Assembly (NCBI GenBank): GCA_019454045.1
Contig: SKCR01006528.1
Span: forward strand, 124,001 to 188,000
DNA from: Zanthoxylum bungeanum
Taxonomy: Eukaryota > Streptophyta > Magnoliopsida > Sapindales > Rutaceae
Length of the DNA stretch: 64,000 bases
Direction: 5' to 3'
The notes under the pieces are model-generated. The model searched no databases, was not told where the DNA came from, and was given only the letters and a program-made list of their open reading frames with translations. This document shows, piece after piece, positions 12,663 through 24,437 of this stretch. Position numbers and translations under genes: made by a program. Positions within the stretch are counted from its first letter, which is position 1; each line of letters opens with the position of its first letter.

Positions 12663-12672
12663 GGAGTCGCCA
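12663..12672 (-). other. Primer-site-like sequence inside the element B LTR
   Basis: On the minus strand TGGCGACTCC, identical to the first ten bases of the primer site at 24150-24167, about 95 bases before the LTR end. It is repeated in the 5' LTR remnant (24266-24275) and in the element A LTR (31715-31724). It directly follows a hairpin-capable CCGGTTCACACCGG. Confidence 0.7.
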
Positions 12673-14002
12673 CCCGGTGTGAACCGGGAAAATGAGATTT
12701 AAGGCCGCACTCACCCCTCGCAATGGAAGACCTCAAACCGTTGGGTTCGGAATGGTCCCTTACTTATGTCACTTGTAATGAAAGGATTTATGTAATAATT
12801 TAATCAAGTTTAAGTAACACTTATTTCCAAGAGTATCATGCTTCTAAATTCACATGTACAAGATAAAACTTAGACCTAAATTTACATATATTTCACATCT
12901 AAGATTGCATGCTTGAAAGTACATCAAAGTAGCAACGAACATACAACTTCATTGGCATATTATATTCACGAAAGACACATGCACACACACTAACCACACA
13001 AGCACACATGTGAGCACTTTTCCAAGTGGTACGTGGAATTGTATCCCAAGTACAGACCGCACTACCGTCCATTCGGAATCGGCTATGGAATTTATGTCTG
13101 GGTTTCCATCCGATATACCACAAGAAATAATACTCAAATGCTATCATGACATAGATACATGAATTGTAATACGATACGTTGAGCCAAGACGAAGGTAAAT
13201 GATGTAACCAATGGGATAAACATGCTTTTCACTATGATGCGTACAAAGATAAGAATGACTATATGGGATTTCATAATACATGCATGAATGGTATAATTGG
13301 CTTTATATGAGAGAGTGGTGAGTGGTGCGTGAGTGCAAGGGGCTGTCGCATGAAGGGTTCGGTTTAGGGTTTTATGAGGCAGTGAAGGGGCGGAAGGGTT
13401 CTTGTGGCCGTGTGGTGTTGAGGGAAGTTTGACGTGAGCTAGGACTGGTGATTTAGGCTGCTGCCGAGAGGGGCTAGGGCTGTGATCTGCGTGTGTTTAG
13501 TGTGAAGAGAGAATAGGGCAGTTAAGGTTGGCTGATTTGTGGTGTTGCTATGCGTGAGGCGTGAAGGGCTGTGGAGTGTAGAGGCTATGACGTGAGGTAA
13601 GGCAGCTGTTGAGGGGTTGAAGCGATGAGGTTCTTTATGAGGGCAGTAAGGGATGATGCTAGGGTGGCCGATAGTTGATGAGGGGTCTTACGTGAGAGTT
13701 GAGATGTTGTAAAATGGCTTATTTACCGTGAAGTCTAGGGCCTGTTTGCATGTATTCGGCGTGAAGGATGGGTGCAGTTTGACGTGAATGGCTTAAGGAC
13801 ATAAGGGTTACGTGTTGATGCAAGAGAGCTGCTTATGTTTTTTTGTGTGGTGCGTGGCTGAAGGAGTGGTTAGCGTGAAGGCAGGGGACTTTATGCGTGT
13901 GCGCTAAGGGAGCTTCAAGGTGTGATGGGCTGGGAGTATGGGTACACCAATGACAATAGGTCGAGCCAAGATAGGGATAAACGATGCAATCAATAGATGA
14001 AA

Positions 14003-14640
14003 GACACGGCAAATATCGTGGTAAAGGTAGCCTTTTAGGCTTTTCTTCCTAAACGGAGAACCTTTTAATCCAACACAATAAGCCCATGCGCCTTCCGTTA
14101 TAATGCATACAAAGATAAAGATAACTATATCAAACTTAGTATGTCCGATTGAACATATCTTACATCCAACCGAACATACATCAACCGGCGCGGCAAAGGA
14201 TCGTGGTAAAGGATTTTAACCCCTCCAAATAGGAGACCTTTAATCCGACTTACTAAGCCCATGCGCTCGATTGTATCATACATACAAAAATAAAGACAAT
14301 CACATCAAACTTAGTATGCCCGATTGAACATATCTTATATCCAACCGAACACACATCACCGGCGCGGCAAAGCATTGTGGTAAAGGATTTTAACCCCTCC
14401 AAATAGGGAACATTTAATCCGACTTACTAAGCCCATGCGCTCGATTGTATCATACATACAAAAATAAAGGCAATCACATCAAACTTAGTATGCCCGATTG
14501 AACATATTTTATATCCAACCGAACACACATCAACCGGTGCGGCAAAGCATCGTGGTAAAGGATTTTAACCCCTTCAAATAGGGGACCTTTAATCCGACTT
14601 ATTAAGCCCATGCGCTCGATTGTATCATGCATACAAATAA
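14003..14640. repeat. Tandem repeat of about 175 bp in the element B LTR
   Basis: Four units, the last partial, begin at about 14003, 14187, 14361 and 14536 (marked by gcggcaaag or acggcaaat). Spacings are 184, 174 and 175 bp. Units carry shared words such as atcgtggtaaagg, cccatgcgc and tatccaaccgaaca. A more diverged related stretch is visible at 13180-13270. Confidence 0.85.
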
Positions 14641-15608
14641 TGTGCGGAATTCAATGATGAAAAATAAATAAATCAAAGTAATATAAAACAAAAGAAAGTG
14701 TCGTTTACTCAAGCGGTACGTGGAGTTGTATCCCGAGTACAGATCATACTACCGTCCATTCGGAATCGGCTATGAAATTTATGTCCGGGTTTCCTTCCGA
14801 TATACCGCGAGAGTTGACACATCTTTCATTTTATTCCAAAGCCACAACATACAATATCTCATAATCCATGCATATTTATCTACTCAAGAGCCACAACATG
14901 CATTTCAACATAACAATCATGCAAGCAATACTCAATAATATAATACAAATAAAACATAAAAGGAATGTGGAAAATACTCTCAGGTCTAACCTTTTATGTC
15001 GACTTTCGAACTCACGTTTCACGGCCGTCGGAAGGGCTATCACACCGTAACTTTTCTGGTTCACTGGTTTGCGTTTTACCTCACTGTTTCACTGATCAAG
15101 CTACTGTTTTGACTCCGTTTTGTTGCTGTTTCCTTGCGGTTTTGCTGTCGTATTATTGGTCACTGTTTCAGGTGTATAGGGGACTGTTTTGGGTGTTTTT
15201 GTGGGTTTTAAGTGCAGTTTTTGTGTGATTATTTAAGGGTTATAAGTGCAGTTTTTATGTTACTAGTTTAGGGATTTTAGGGACTGTTTCGAGGGCTAAT
15301 AGGAGTGCAGTTTTTTGGTACTGCAGGGAGGTTTACGGGGCTGTTGTTTCGGTGATATAGGGAGGCTTATGGGGCTGTGTTTTTGACGTTCAAAGGGCTG
15401 CTGTATTGGTGTATTTTTCGGTGATGTGAGGGAGGCTTATGGGGCTGTGTTTTTTCGGTCAAGTAGGGGAATGAGATGATGAGAAAGTTTTGTTATTTTT
15501 TGGTGTAATATGCGTGAACTTGTAAGGGATTTGTTGCTGTTTTTTGCTTGTGACTTCTTGTCAAAAAACGTGTGTGTTGGAGAGGGGGAGAGCTTTGGGT
15601 GATGGTTG

Positions 15609-15616
15609 TTTATATA
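15609..15616 (-). promoter_or_regulatory. TATA box of the element B LTR
   Basis: TATATAAA on the minus strand, about 610 bp downstream of the LTR start. It is the best core promoter candidate for the element RNA. Confidence 0.55.
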
Positions 15617-16227
15617 GAGAATGGCTAGGGCTCCTCCTTGTCTCACAAGGAATAGGATTTGGCATTAAAGGGAGGATTTGATTTGGTATCCAACAAGGAA
15701 AAGATTAGATTGAGGGGGGACAAATTTGGTTCAAATTAGGAATACAATATTTGATTGGTTAGGATTAGGCATTTAATCTTTTTAATTTAGTATGTGATTT
15801 TGTTTAGTTAGGAAGTTAATATATTATGTTTTATTTAATTGGTAAATGGTTTAAATATTTTATTTAATTCAAATACATTATCTAATTAATATTTAATTTA
15901 ATATTTTATTTAATTTGGGTGTAATTTAGGGTGATTGGGCGTGTGGGCCTTGTTGTGGGCGTGTGGGCCTTTGGTCAAGGCCAAGGGGCTTGCGGGGATT
16001 TTGGGCCGAAGTTAGGTGATTTGTGAGTGTTTTAGGCCATGAATAATTTTTAAAACGGAAAACCAACAAGTAACCCGAAGCTAAACCAGTGAACTTAATC
16101 CGAATATGAGTCGATTCTTGACTCCTCCCTTCCGACGTCGGTTTCCCGCGGCTTCCGCGACTTAAAAGGTAGTGCCTCCAACTGAGACTCATCATCGGGT
16201 TTCACATGCAAAAATGCAATGCCTACA

Positions 16228-16241
16228 GTCGCCCTCACTTT
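16228..16241 (-). promoter_or_regulatory. Polypurine tract of element B
   Basis: AAAGTGAGGGCGAC on the minus strand, touching the 3' LTR start. Element A has the nearly identical AAAGTGGGGGTGAC before its 3' LTR. Confidence 0.8.
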
Positions 16242-16339
16242 GATGGGACTTGTGCAGTGTGTGACTTTGAACAATCCTATCAAAGTTATGCAATGCATTT
16301 TCACTTACCTGGCTCGTCTGCTGCCTCTAGCTGAGTTGG

Positions 16340-16860
16340 TGCTACAGTGGACCTCAATCCTGGGATGCATCCCACTAACTGCAACTAACAACGGGGGCAC
16401 CTCGACCCTGGGCGCCTCGACCCAATACCACTGACAATAGGGACCTCGCCCTCAAACTGATGATGTAGTGGGCACCTCGACCCTGGGACGCATCCCGGAA
16501 CTATAACTGACAACGGGGGCACCTCGACCCTGGGTACCTCGACCCAACACCGCTGACAATAGGGACCTCACCCTCAAACTGATGATGTTGGCACCTCGAC
16601 CCTGGGACGCATCCCAAAACTACAACCGACAACGAGGGCACCTCGACCCTGGGCACCTCGACCCACACCGCTGACAAAAGTGGGCCTCGCCCATAAGCTG
16701 ATACTAATGTGGGCCTCGCCCAAGGCTGATACTGACGGTGATTTCGCTCCAAACTAATGTTGTTGTGGCCTCGCCCCCAGACTGATGCTGACGTGGGCCT
16801 CGCCCCCAGACTAATGCTGATGTGGACCTCGCCTCTTGGGACTCATCCCCAAAACTGAAA
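16340..16860. repeat. Tandem repeats in the 3' untranslated region of element B
   Basis: About three units of roughly 110-120 bp built on gcacctcgaccctggg, then shorter units built on gtgggcctcgccc (16680-16830). They lie between the integrase end and the purine tract, where Tat elements typically carry hypervariable tandem repeats. Minus-strand open frames across it are a repeat artefact. Confidence 0.8.
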
Positions 16861-17038
16861 CTGCGTTGACGCTGTTTGGCTCATTTCTGTCGCTTTCTCT
16901 TTTCTTCGAACCTGCGAACACAAAACAAAAACAAACACGGAAAGAATGCAATGTTATGTGTATGCATGAATGATTTTCCTACTCCGTTGGGTTAGGTCTT
17001 CTGCCAATTCCCTTGGTGACTGCTCGGTCATTTCTCCC

Positions 17039-18182
17039 TCAGGCAAAGTACTGCTTCAATCTGTCCACGTTGATCGGCTCGGTGAACTCGTTTCCTTCCA
17101 AGTCTGATAACCTCACTGCCCCATTTCCCATTACCTTCTGCACTATGTAAGGTCCTTCCCAGTTAGGTCTGAATTTTCCTCTCGGATCTGTCGTTGACGG
17201 CCTCGACTGCTTAAGTACCAAATCACCCTTTCTGATCTTTGTGGGACGTACTTTCTTGTTGAATGCCCGGGCTAGTCTCTTCTGAAACAACTGCATGTGA
17301 TACAAAGACTTCGTTCTCCTCTCATCCAGCAGTGCTAACTGATCAAACCTTTGTGCGGCCCATTCTGGTTCTGGTAATTCTGCCTCTGCTAAAACCCTCA
17401 TAGACTGTATTTCCACTTCCACTGGTAACACTGCTTCCATTCCATAGACCAAAGAGTAAGGTGTGGCCCTTGTTGCTGTTCTTACTGATGTTCTGTACCC
17501 CCGCAAAGCATATGGTAGTTTCTCGGCCCAATCTCTGCAGTTCTCTGTCATCTTGGCTAAAATTGTCTTTATAGTCTTGTTGGCTGCCTCAACTGCCCCA
17601 TTTGCCTGCGGCCTGTACGGTGATGACTTGTGGTGGCCTATCTCATACCTCTGTAACATTGCCTTCGTCTCTCATTGAAACTGAACTCCGTTGTCCGTCA
17701 CTACATGATGTGGTATACCATACCGACAAATGAGGTTCCGAGCTATAAACTTTGCCATTTGTTTTACTGTAACATTACGAATGATTCGGCTTCCACCCAC
17801 TTCGAGAAGTAATCTACTGCCACTACTATGAAGTGATGCCCATTTGATGCATTCGGTCGAATTCTCCAATCATATCAATTCCCCATGCTGAGAAAGGCCA
17901 CGGCTCTGACAACCCGTGCAACTCTGTGTGCGGTAAGTGATTCAAATTACCGTGTGCTTGACAGTCATGACAGTGCTTTACCATCTTCGCGCAGTCTGTT
18001 TCCTTGGTTGACCAATAAAAACCTTGTCTCACTATCTTGCGGGACAGATTCAACCCATTCATGTGCGGACCACATACCCCGGCGTGTATTTCTTCCATTA
18101 CATGTTGAGCTTCTTCTTTTCTCAAACACTTCAACTGAATACCGTTTGCTTGCCTCTTGTACAGTTGCCCTTTCAAAGTCAC
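17039..18182 (-). pseudogene. Integrase of element B, frameshifted
   Basis: Integrates the cDNA. Pieces in order: zinc-binding domain (17826-18182: EEIHAGVCGPHMNG for the histidine pair, KHCHDCQ for the cysteine pair), core with first aspartate in WGIDMIGEF, second aspartate in VVTDNGVQF (17672-17869), and glutamate in NGAVEAANKT (start of 17039-17659). The C-terminal part has the GPYIVQKVMGNGAVRLSDLEG motif and ends PINVDRLKQYFA. All catalytic residues can be found, but the reading frame changes between the zinc domain and the core (about 17826-17869), and a stop after the second aspartate motif separates the remainder. As it stands it is non-functional. The linker beyond the stop, 16861-17038, is untranslated. 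Confidence 0.9.
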
Positions 18183-18193
18183 ATACTGGGAAG

Positions 18194-18819
18194 CTAACTT
18201 CTAAATGGCCATTCTGTCTTTTCTACCTGCCCCTTCCGGGAGTTCACCATGTTCCAGATACCTCTGAATGTCATAATACCAAGGTTTACCGTCGTCGACC
18301 TCAACTTCTGAATTCTTTCTGTCTCATAAATAGGTATGTTTGCTGTTGTCAGTATCAACGGTCTCATCACTAACTTTTTTGGATTTTCCCAAGTTGCTGC
18401 AAGTGTAGCCAATGCATCTGCCATCTGATTCTCTTCTCTCGGTAAGTGCTGAAACTTACACTCGGAGATAACCTGTGCCAACTTTCTGAGGTGAAAAGGT
18501 AAGGTTTCAACCGTTCTTCTTTCAATTCCCATTCTCCTCGCATCTGCTGGACCACCAACATAGAATCTCCGTAGACTTCCACACTCCCGGCCTTCAAGGC
18601 TATCAATGTCATCAAACCAAAAGCATATGCTTCATACTCGGACATATTGTTAGTCACTCTGAATGTCAACCTCTTGGCCAAAGGCAAAGTCTCTCCCTCG
18701 GTGGTTACTATCACGATTCCAATTCCGGCTCCCTTGTAATTCACTGCTCCGTCAAAATACATCTTCCATCTCTGAACTGTTATTGCTTGGATCTCTTCAT
18801 CTGGAAATTCAAACTTATA
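18194..18819 (-). pseudogene. Second RNase H of element B, frameshifted
   Basis: Archaeal-type RNase H that marks the Tat lineage. MYFDGAVNYKGAGIG at the start carries the first aspartate, NNMSEYEA the glutamate, YGDSMLV the second aspartate, and LPREENQMADALA the last aspartate (in the next reading frame, within 18194-18532). A frameshift at about 18495-18505 separates these parts. A stop at the 3' end of the preceding RT-RNase H frame (18820) interrupts the connection although the frame is the same. Removes RNA from the hybrid during reverse transcription in family members. This copy is broken. Confidence 0.88.
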
Positions 18820-20568
18820 CTAATCAACCTCAACAGGTTGCAATGCCAGAAACTCTGCTACTACTCGCCCTTTGATCACTTTGGAGGTGAGATACTCAAT
18901 GTCAAACTCTGTCAGCAATACCAACCATCTGTCCAATTTTCCCACTAGTGAAGGCACCGAATGAAGATACTTCAGAGGATTTTCCTTTGCCACTACCTGG
19001 ATCTTATATGACTGGAAATAATGCCGTAATTTTTTGGAAGCCCATACCATTGCAAGACAGATCTTCTCAACTTCTTGATATCGAGCCTCATACGGGAGCA
19101 TCTTCTTACTCAGATAATAGACTGCATGTTCTACCCCTGTCTCATCAGCATGTACCATCATTGCCCCCAGTGCTTCTGATTCTATAGCCAAATACAAAAC
19201 CAAAGGTATGCCCGATCTCGGAGGTTTCAATACAGGAGGCTTTACCAAGTACTCTCTGATTTTGTCGAAGGCCGTCTGACACTGTTCATTCCATCTCACC
19301 GGCTGATATTTTCTCAACAGTTTGAAGATAGGCTCACATACTGATGTCAACCTGGTGATGAACCGACTGATGTACTGAATCTTCCCCAAGAATGCTCTGA
19401 CTTCTTTTTCTGTCTTCGGTGCAGGCATTTCTGTGATTGCCTTGATCTTTTCGGAGTCTACCTCTATTCCGCCCATTCCCACTGTATGACCAAGCAATTT
19501 CCTTGATGTCACCCCAAACACATATTTCTTGGGATTAAGCCGCAGGTTGTATCTGTCAACTCTCTGAAGGAACCTTTCCAGTGCGTCAATATGCCCAACT
19601 CTTGTCTCCGATTTTACCATCATGTCATCCACATATACCTCAATCTCTTTGTGCATTAAGTCATGGAAAAGTGTAGTGGCCATCTGCTGATAAGTAGCCC
19701 CCGCATTCTTAAGCCCAAACGGCATAACCTTGTAACAATAAGTACCCCACTCAGTAACAAATGCAGTCTTGTGTTTGCCTTCCTCAGCCATGAGAACCTG
19801 ATTGTAACCAGAAAATCCATCTGCAAATGAATACATGGCAGATAAAGCCGCACTATCAACCAGAACATCTATATGCGGCAAAGGAAAATCATCTTTTGGA
19901 CAAGCCTTGTTGAGATCTCTGTAGTCTACACACATTCTGACCTTCCCGTCAATCTTTGGCACCGGCACTATATTAGCCAACCACTCAGGATACTTTACTA
20001 CTTCCAGGAACCCCACATCTATCTGTTTGTTAACCTCATCTCTGACTTTCTCAGCCCATTCTGGTCTCATCCGTCGGAGTTTCTGTTTTACTGGCCTCAT
20101 ATTGGATAAGTTGGTATTGTGTGCTGGGCAATGTTTCTGTCTACCCAGGCATGTCCTCATAGGACCAAGCAAACACTTTGGCATATATGACCAACACTTC
20201 TTCTAGTTTCTCCCTCTATTCGGAGGTTACTTCACTTGCAATCAGGATTTCCTTGGGGTTCTCAAGTGTACCAAGTTAAATGCAGTTGTTCTGGCTGAAC
20301 TGATGTCAAATATGCTTGATTCGTGCAGAGTAAATGGAAATGACTCAGGCAAGTAAGCAAAAGAAATGTCTTTATTATTGGATAATGCGGAAGTACATTC
20401 AAACAAATCAGGAAGGTAAATGTCTTCATCATCTATAGACACTTCTTCCTCTGCAATCAGGTCTTCCTCACAGACATTTCGTCCTCTCCCAGAGTCAGGC
20501 TCTCCAACTTCATTAGTTCTTCCTCCCATTCTCTCTTCTTCTTTCTTCACAATTTCTTCAACTATCAC
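18820..20568 (-). pseudogene. Reverse transcriptase-RNase H of element B
   Basis: The longest intact stretch of B, 454 residues from 20184. RT fingers and palm: CVDYRDLNKACPKDDFPLP (about 85-103), ADGFSGYNQV (121-130), VMPFGLKNAGATYQ (153-166), catalytic YVDD (184-187), then NPKKYVFGV and FLGKIQYISRFI. Ty3-type RNase H follows (VLYLAIESEALGAM to YLSKKMLPYEARYQEVEKI and beyond). Upstream, 20242-20568 is an acidic linker in the same frame, separated by stops near 20242. Catalytic RT residues are intact, so this domain decayed less than gag or integrase. It is more complete than the E copy, which lacks YVDD. Confidence 0.92.
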
Positions 20569-20595
20569 TTCTTACCCAACATATCCTGGAAGATC

Positions 20596-21690
20596 TCAAA
20601 CCCAGGTACCACAATCCATTAACTTCCTAGGTTCAGGCTCCCCTTGATATCCTAAGCTTTCACAAAACATTCTATCAGTTTCAGGCCCTTTTTCTTGACC
20701 TTCGGTTTTTTCTTCATCAGATTTGTACCCTAAACCTTTCCGAGTAGTCTGTCCTCTGAAATCTGGCAATTTTGAACCTTCACCCGGCTCAAACTTCATT
20801 TTTTTCATCATGATCCTAGCCACCCTAGGATCCACCCATTCCTCAAAAGTAGCTGACACCTGAAACCTCGTGAAAGGTTGTATCTCCAAGGCAGCCACGT
20901 CATTATCTACCTCAGCCCGGATAGTAACAACTTCTCCCTCATACGGGAACTTGATCATCTGATGTAAAGTGGAAGGCACGCCCCCAAGTTTGTGAAACCA
21001 AGGCCTTCCCAACAACAAGGCAAAAGTGGCTGGGATGTCCAGCACTGTAAACTCAACCTCATCTTCAATAGGGCCTACCTTGACCATAGCCACAAAAGTA
21101 CCCTCGACTCCCATTTTACTGTCATCATAAGCCTTAATAGTCATGCTGGAGGGGTCCAAGTCTGTTGCTTTCATACCCAATCTTGCCAGAATTTTCAGCG
21201 GGCACACATTGATGGACGAACCGTCATCCACCATTACACATGAAGTTCTTTTGCCCCTCACCTCGGCCCTGATAAATAGAGGCCTATTATGATTTCTCCC
21301 CTCCGCTGGGAGTTCATCCTCAGAAAAAGATATCTGCAAAGCTTCTTTCTGAACGACCCAACAAACATTGCAGGGTTGGCATCTTCCGGTACCACAATCT
21401 TGCTCAAGGCCTCGAACCATGGCCTGCCTATGTTCCCGAGATGCACATAACAGTTCCCAGATACTCACTTGTGCTCTAGTCTTCCTCAATTTCCTCAGCA
21501 CTATATCCCCATCAGTATTTTCTGCAGTCTCAACCACTTCTCTACCATCTGTCAAAACTTTCTTACCCTTTTCTGCCATATCATTGTAAAAACGACCGTT
21601 GCGCGTCATTCCCCTTACTTCTTCCTCATCACTGCTAGAGAAATCAAGCCAAAAGTTTTTCCCCTGCTCAGTCTCATCTTCACTAGTACT
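20596..21690 (-). pseudogene. Aspartic protease region of element B
   Basis: Cleaves the polyprotein in family members. TSCVMVDDGSSINVCPL contains the active-site D-x-G motif (VDDGSS), followed by a long beta-rich stretch and ALLLGRPWFHKLGGVPSTLHQ, the usual C-terminal signature of plant gypsy proteases. It is in the same frame as gag; an in-frame TAG at 21694-21696 separates them and a TGA at 20596-20598 closes it, with the RT linker following in the same frame. Gag, protease and RT of B were therefore one continuous frame before stops accumulated. Whether the TAG was a programmed readthrough site or a late mutation cannot be told from one copy. Confidence 0.88.
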
Positions 21691-21693
21691 ATC

Positions 21694-23067
21694 CTAGATT
21701 CCCAGGCAAAAGGCTTGAGGGTGAAAGGATTTTAGGACAAGGTCTTCTGGGAGGCCAGAATTGATCATATAGGCTGGTGGTGGTACGGCACGGTAGTTGG
21801 GTAAGGGGTTTCTGTGTGTGTCAGGCTGTTCTGTTTCTGGGTCAGGTATTTTCTTGGAGTCTATCAGGTCTTGGATTTCATGGCGGAGTCGGGCGCAGTT
21901 GTCGGTGTCATGGCCCTTTTGTTGGTGAAAGTGACAGTAAAGGCTTAGGTTATAATGTGATGGTGGGGGATTGGGTAATGGTTTGGCTTCTAGGGGTGAC
22001 AGAAGTCCTTGTCTCTTCAACTTCTCCAATACTTTGGACAATGGCCTACCCAAGTTGGAGAATCTCCGGTTCCGGATAGCGGCAATCTCAGCAGAAACGG
22101 GCTTTGTTCCCGATGTCCCCCCAATGGGCCTCCTGTTCAGACCATAGAATTTCCTGTTTTCGGCCTCTTCTTCCTCAATATCCATGACAGTTTCCCTCAA
22201 CTGCCGAAAATCAGTAATCATGGAGGTCATCCTCCTTAGCTTCCCATAGATGGAGGGCTTGGTTCCCTTGATGATCATTTTAATCTGGTCCTTCTCCGAG
22301 GGCCTAGTTTGCATTTTCAATAACTGATCGGTCCACGTACTCCTTAAAACTCTCCTCCGATTTCTGCTTAACATTCTCCAGATCGCGGAGTGACAGATCG
22401 ATCTCTAGGTCAGTGACATACTGCTTCAGGAAAGCATCAGCCAACTCCCTCCAATCTTCCATCACTTTCTTCTCCAACTGTGGTACCACACCACGGGAGC
22501 TCCCTCGAGCGACATTCCAAACATTTTCTGCACTTGGCACTGAGATAGGCCAACTGAACTCATGACTTATACAAACTGTCGGAGATGCACCCTTGGATCC
22601 CCATTCCCATTAAAACTTAGCCATATCAGGCATCTTGAACTGTGCCGGCAACTGTTCCTCGAATTCAGTGTGTCATAATCCAGCAAATCTTCATTCTTAC
22701 CCCTCATCTTGCGGGTAACTGACTCAATCTGATCCCGAAGTTTCTATAACTCTACCTGAGATCCAGATACTCTGCCTGTTGTATACTCTGCCATATCATC
22801 ATCAAAAGTGGGGATATCATCCCCCAACCCATTCGGAGGCTCCTCACGCCTCACATTCTTAGAATTTCCCCCAGCACGGGGCACAGCCATACCAGACATA
22901 ACAGTAGTCAAGGCTTGCAATTGTTCAGTAATCTTGGCGAGACCATTCTCTAACTGATCCATACGGGATACCTCATTACCGGATTCACTCATGACTGTTA
23001 CGGTTCTTTTAATGAGCCTTGTTCCTTCTCTAACCCAAACGGTATCTATGATGTCTTTTTGAGACAT
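21694..23067 (-). pseudogene. gag of element B, frameshifted
   Basis: Structural particle protein. The likely start is MSQKDIIDTVWVREGTR at 23067, followed by a coiled-coil-like MDQLENGLAKITEQLQAL. Frameshifts between 22744 and 22374 break the capsid core; readable pieces include KGTKPSIYGKLRRMTSMI. The nucleocapsid has a plant-gypsy zinc knuckle of C-H-H-C type, YCHFHQQKGHDTDNC, followed by RHEIQDLID. Ends at an in-frame TAG at 21694-21696 just before the protease. Homologous pieces lie in element E at 3542-3954. Confidence 0.85.
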
Positions 23068-23159
23068 AGAAGGTGTTAACATGACATATGTATGTATGAG
23101 GTGCATGAGATGCATGTAATATATATAACATACTAAATTAACTAAAATTTTCAAACAAA

Positions 23160-23625
23160 TCGGCCCGTTATCATTTTAGAAGCTTTTGGGCTAACTGTCA
23201 TAGGAGTGAACTCGTCCCTGTTTAAAGGCCCAACGAGTACACATCTCATGGCAAGGAGCCCAACTAATTCCAAATGGTAATGTTCCGAACACAATCACAA
23301 AGTGGCCCATCAATCACTTAGAAGCCTTTGGCCCAATCGTCATAAAATGTGTTCTTGTCCCAGTTTAAATGGCCCAACAAGCCCATATCCCATGACAAAT
23401 GGTCCAAATGGATCCAAACGACGATGTTCCTAAACACAAGCATAAAAGAAAGATAATGCAAACATAAAACAATGATTTCTATAGAATGGCCCATCAACAT
23501 TTTAGAAGCTTTGAGCCTAATGGTCATAAGGTACGAACTCGCCCCAGTTTAAATGGCCCAACAAGTTCGCATTTCTGACAATAGTCCAACTGCATCCAAA
23601 TGAGGATTGTCCACAAGCACATATT
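23160..23625. repeat. Leader repeats of element B
   Basis: Three diverged units (about 23160-23300, 23300-23440 and 23487-23625), each with ggcccatcaac/gttatca, agaagc-tttggcc, gtcata, gtttaaaggcccaac and a closing aca-cca stretch. A single-unit relative lies in the leader of E (4580-4700). The remaining leader to 24149 has no gene. Confidence 0.7.
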
Positions 23626-24149
23626 CAAGGAAATAATTGTTACTTTAACCATACAAACCCGGTTTATGGGTGGGTTCGCAATAGTGTAGACAAAGGCTCT
23701 CACCGGCGAAGGATGGCCCACAACTAGGTCTCCCCAATCAAGGGTTCGAGCGACCAAGTGAGCGCACCTTTTTTTATACACTAAGGTACGTGCCAATGAG
23801 CTATGGTGTGTGACTGACTGTCAAATGGATTTCCCATTGTAGATTCCCCAGAAGGAGGGTGGAGCGAGGCTCTCTTAAGTACCCTAGCCTCTTAGGCTCT
23901 TATCGCTTGGTGACAGGAATAAATAACGAGTCCTCCAAATTAGTCCATCACAATAGGCTAAGGGTAGATGGCCATATAGGTGCCTTCACAGCTTTTCCTT
24001 CTAGGAAGGTAGTGAATGAAGAAAGACACCAAACCATTACCTAACCTCAAGATGCCCTTGATTAAACCCTCATTTTATCCACTATAGACACGGTCAATTA
24101 GAACATAAATCCAAACATTACAAGACAATATTTCGGGGCCGATTCTCTA

Positions 24150-24167
24150 TCCCCAGTGGAGTCGCCA
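24150..24167 (-). promoter_or_regulatory. Primer binding site of element B
   Basis: TGGCGACTCCACTGGGGA on the minus strand, three bases from the LTR end. This form is typical of the Tat/Ogre lineage, usually assigned to tRNA-Arg. Confidence 0.85.
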
Positions 24168-24170
24168 GAC

Positions 24171-24437
24171 TGTGGGACACAGAAACTGGACGACGCATGT
24201 TGTTCCAGGCTCGCGGCCTAGTTGGGAGTACGGAGTAGCCACGGGGGACTAAACCGGAGAATAATGGAGTCGCCACCCGGTGTGAACCGGGAAAATGAGA
24301 TTTAAGGCCGCACTCACCCCTCGCAAGGGAATACCTCAAACCGTTGGGTTCGGAATGGTCCCTTACTTATGTCACTTGTAATGAAAGGATTTATGTAATA
24401 ATTTAATCAAGTTTAAGTAACACTTAGTTCCAATAGT
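24171..24437 (-). repeat. Truncated 5' LTR of element B
   Basis: Nearly identical to 12568-12835 of the 3' LTR, with a few substitutions. It ends abruptly at about 24437 where plus-strand pol of element A begins. The breakpoint shares only a few bases (agtac against agtat), which suggests end-joining rather than homologous recombination. Confidence 0.9.

Larger units (their letters stand above)
12568..16227 (-). repeat. 3' LTR of element B
   Basis: 3660 bp; read on the minus strand it starts TGTAGGCATTGC (16227) and ends GTGTCCCACA (12568). The TATA box at 15609-15616 places U3 at about 600 bp and leaves about 3 kb of R-U5. Two copies of a conserved block of about 100 bp (13022-13125 and 14708-14812) flank a region with a G-rich stretch (13310-13930) and a tandem repeat (14003-14640). 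Its last 267 bp are nearly identical to the 5' LTR remnant at 24171-24437. Confidence 0.9.
12568..24437 (-). mobile_element. Element B: Tat-type Ty3/gypsy, 5' LTR truncated
   Basis: Minus strand. The 3' LTR is complete at 12568-16227. The interior is 16228-24170 in the order (minus strand) primer site, leader, gag, protease, RT, RNase H, second RNase H, integrase, 3' untranslated repeats and purine tract. Only the last 267 bp of the 5' LTR remain (24171-24437). At about 24438 the sequence switches to plus-strand pol of element A. B lies inside the 5' LTR of A, so it is younger than A. The polyprotein has several in-frame stops and at least three frameshifts but is otherwise complete in domain content. 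Confidence 0.9.
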
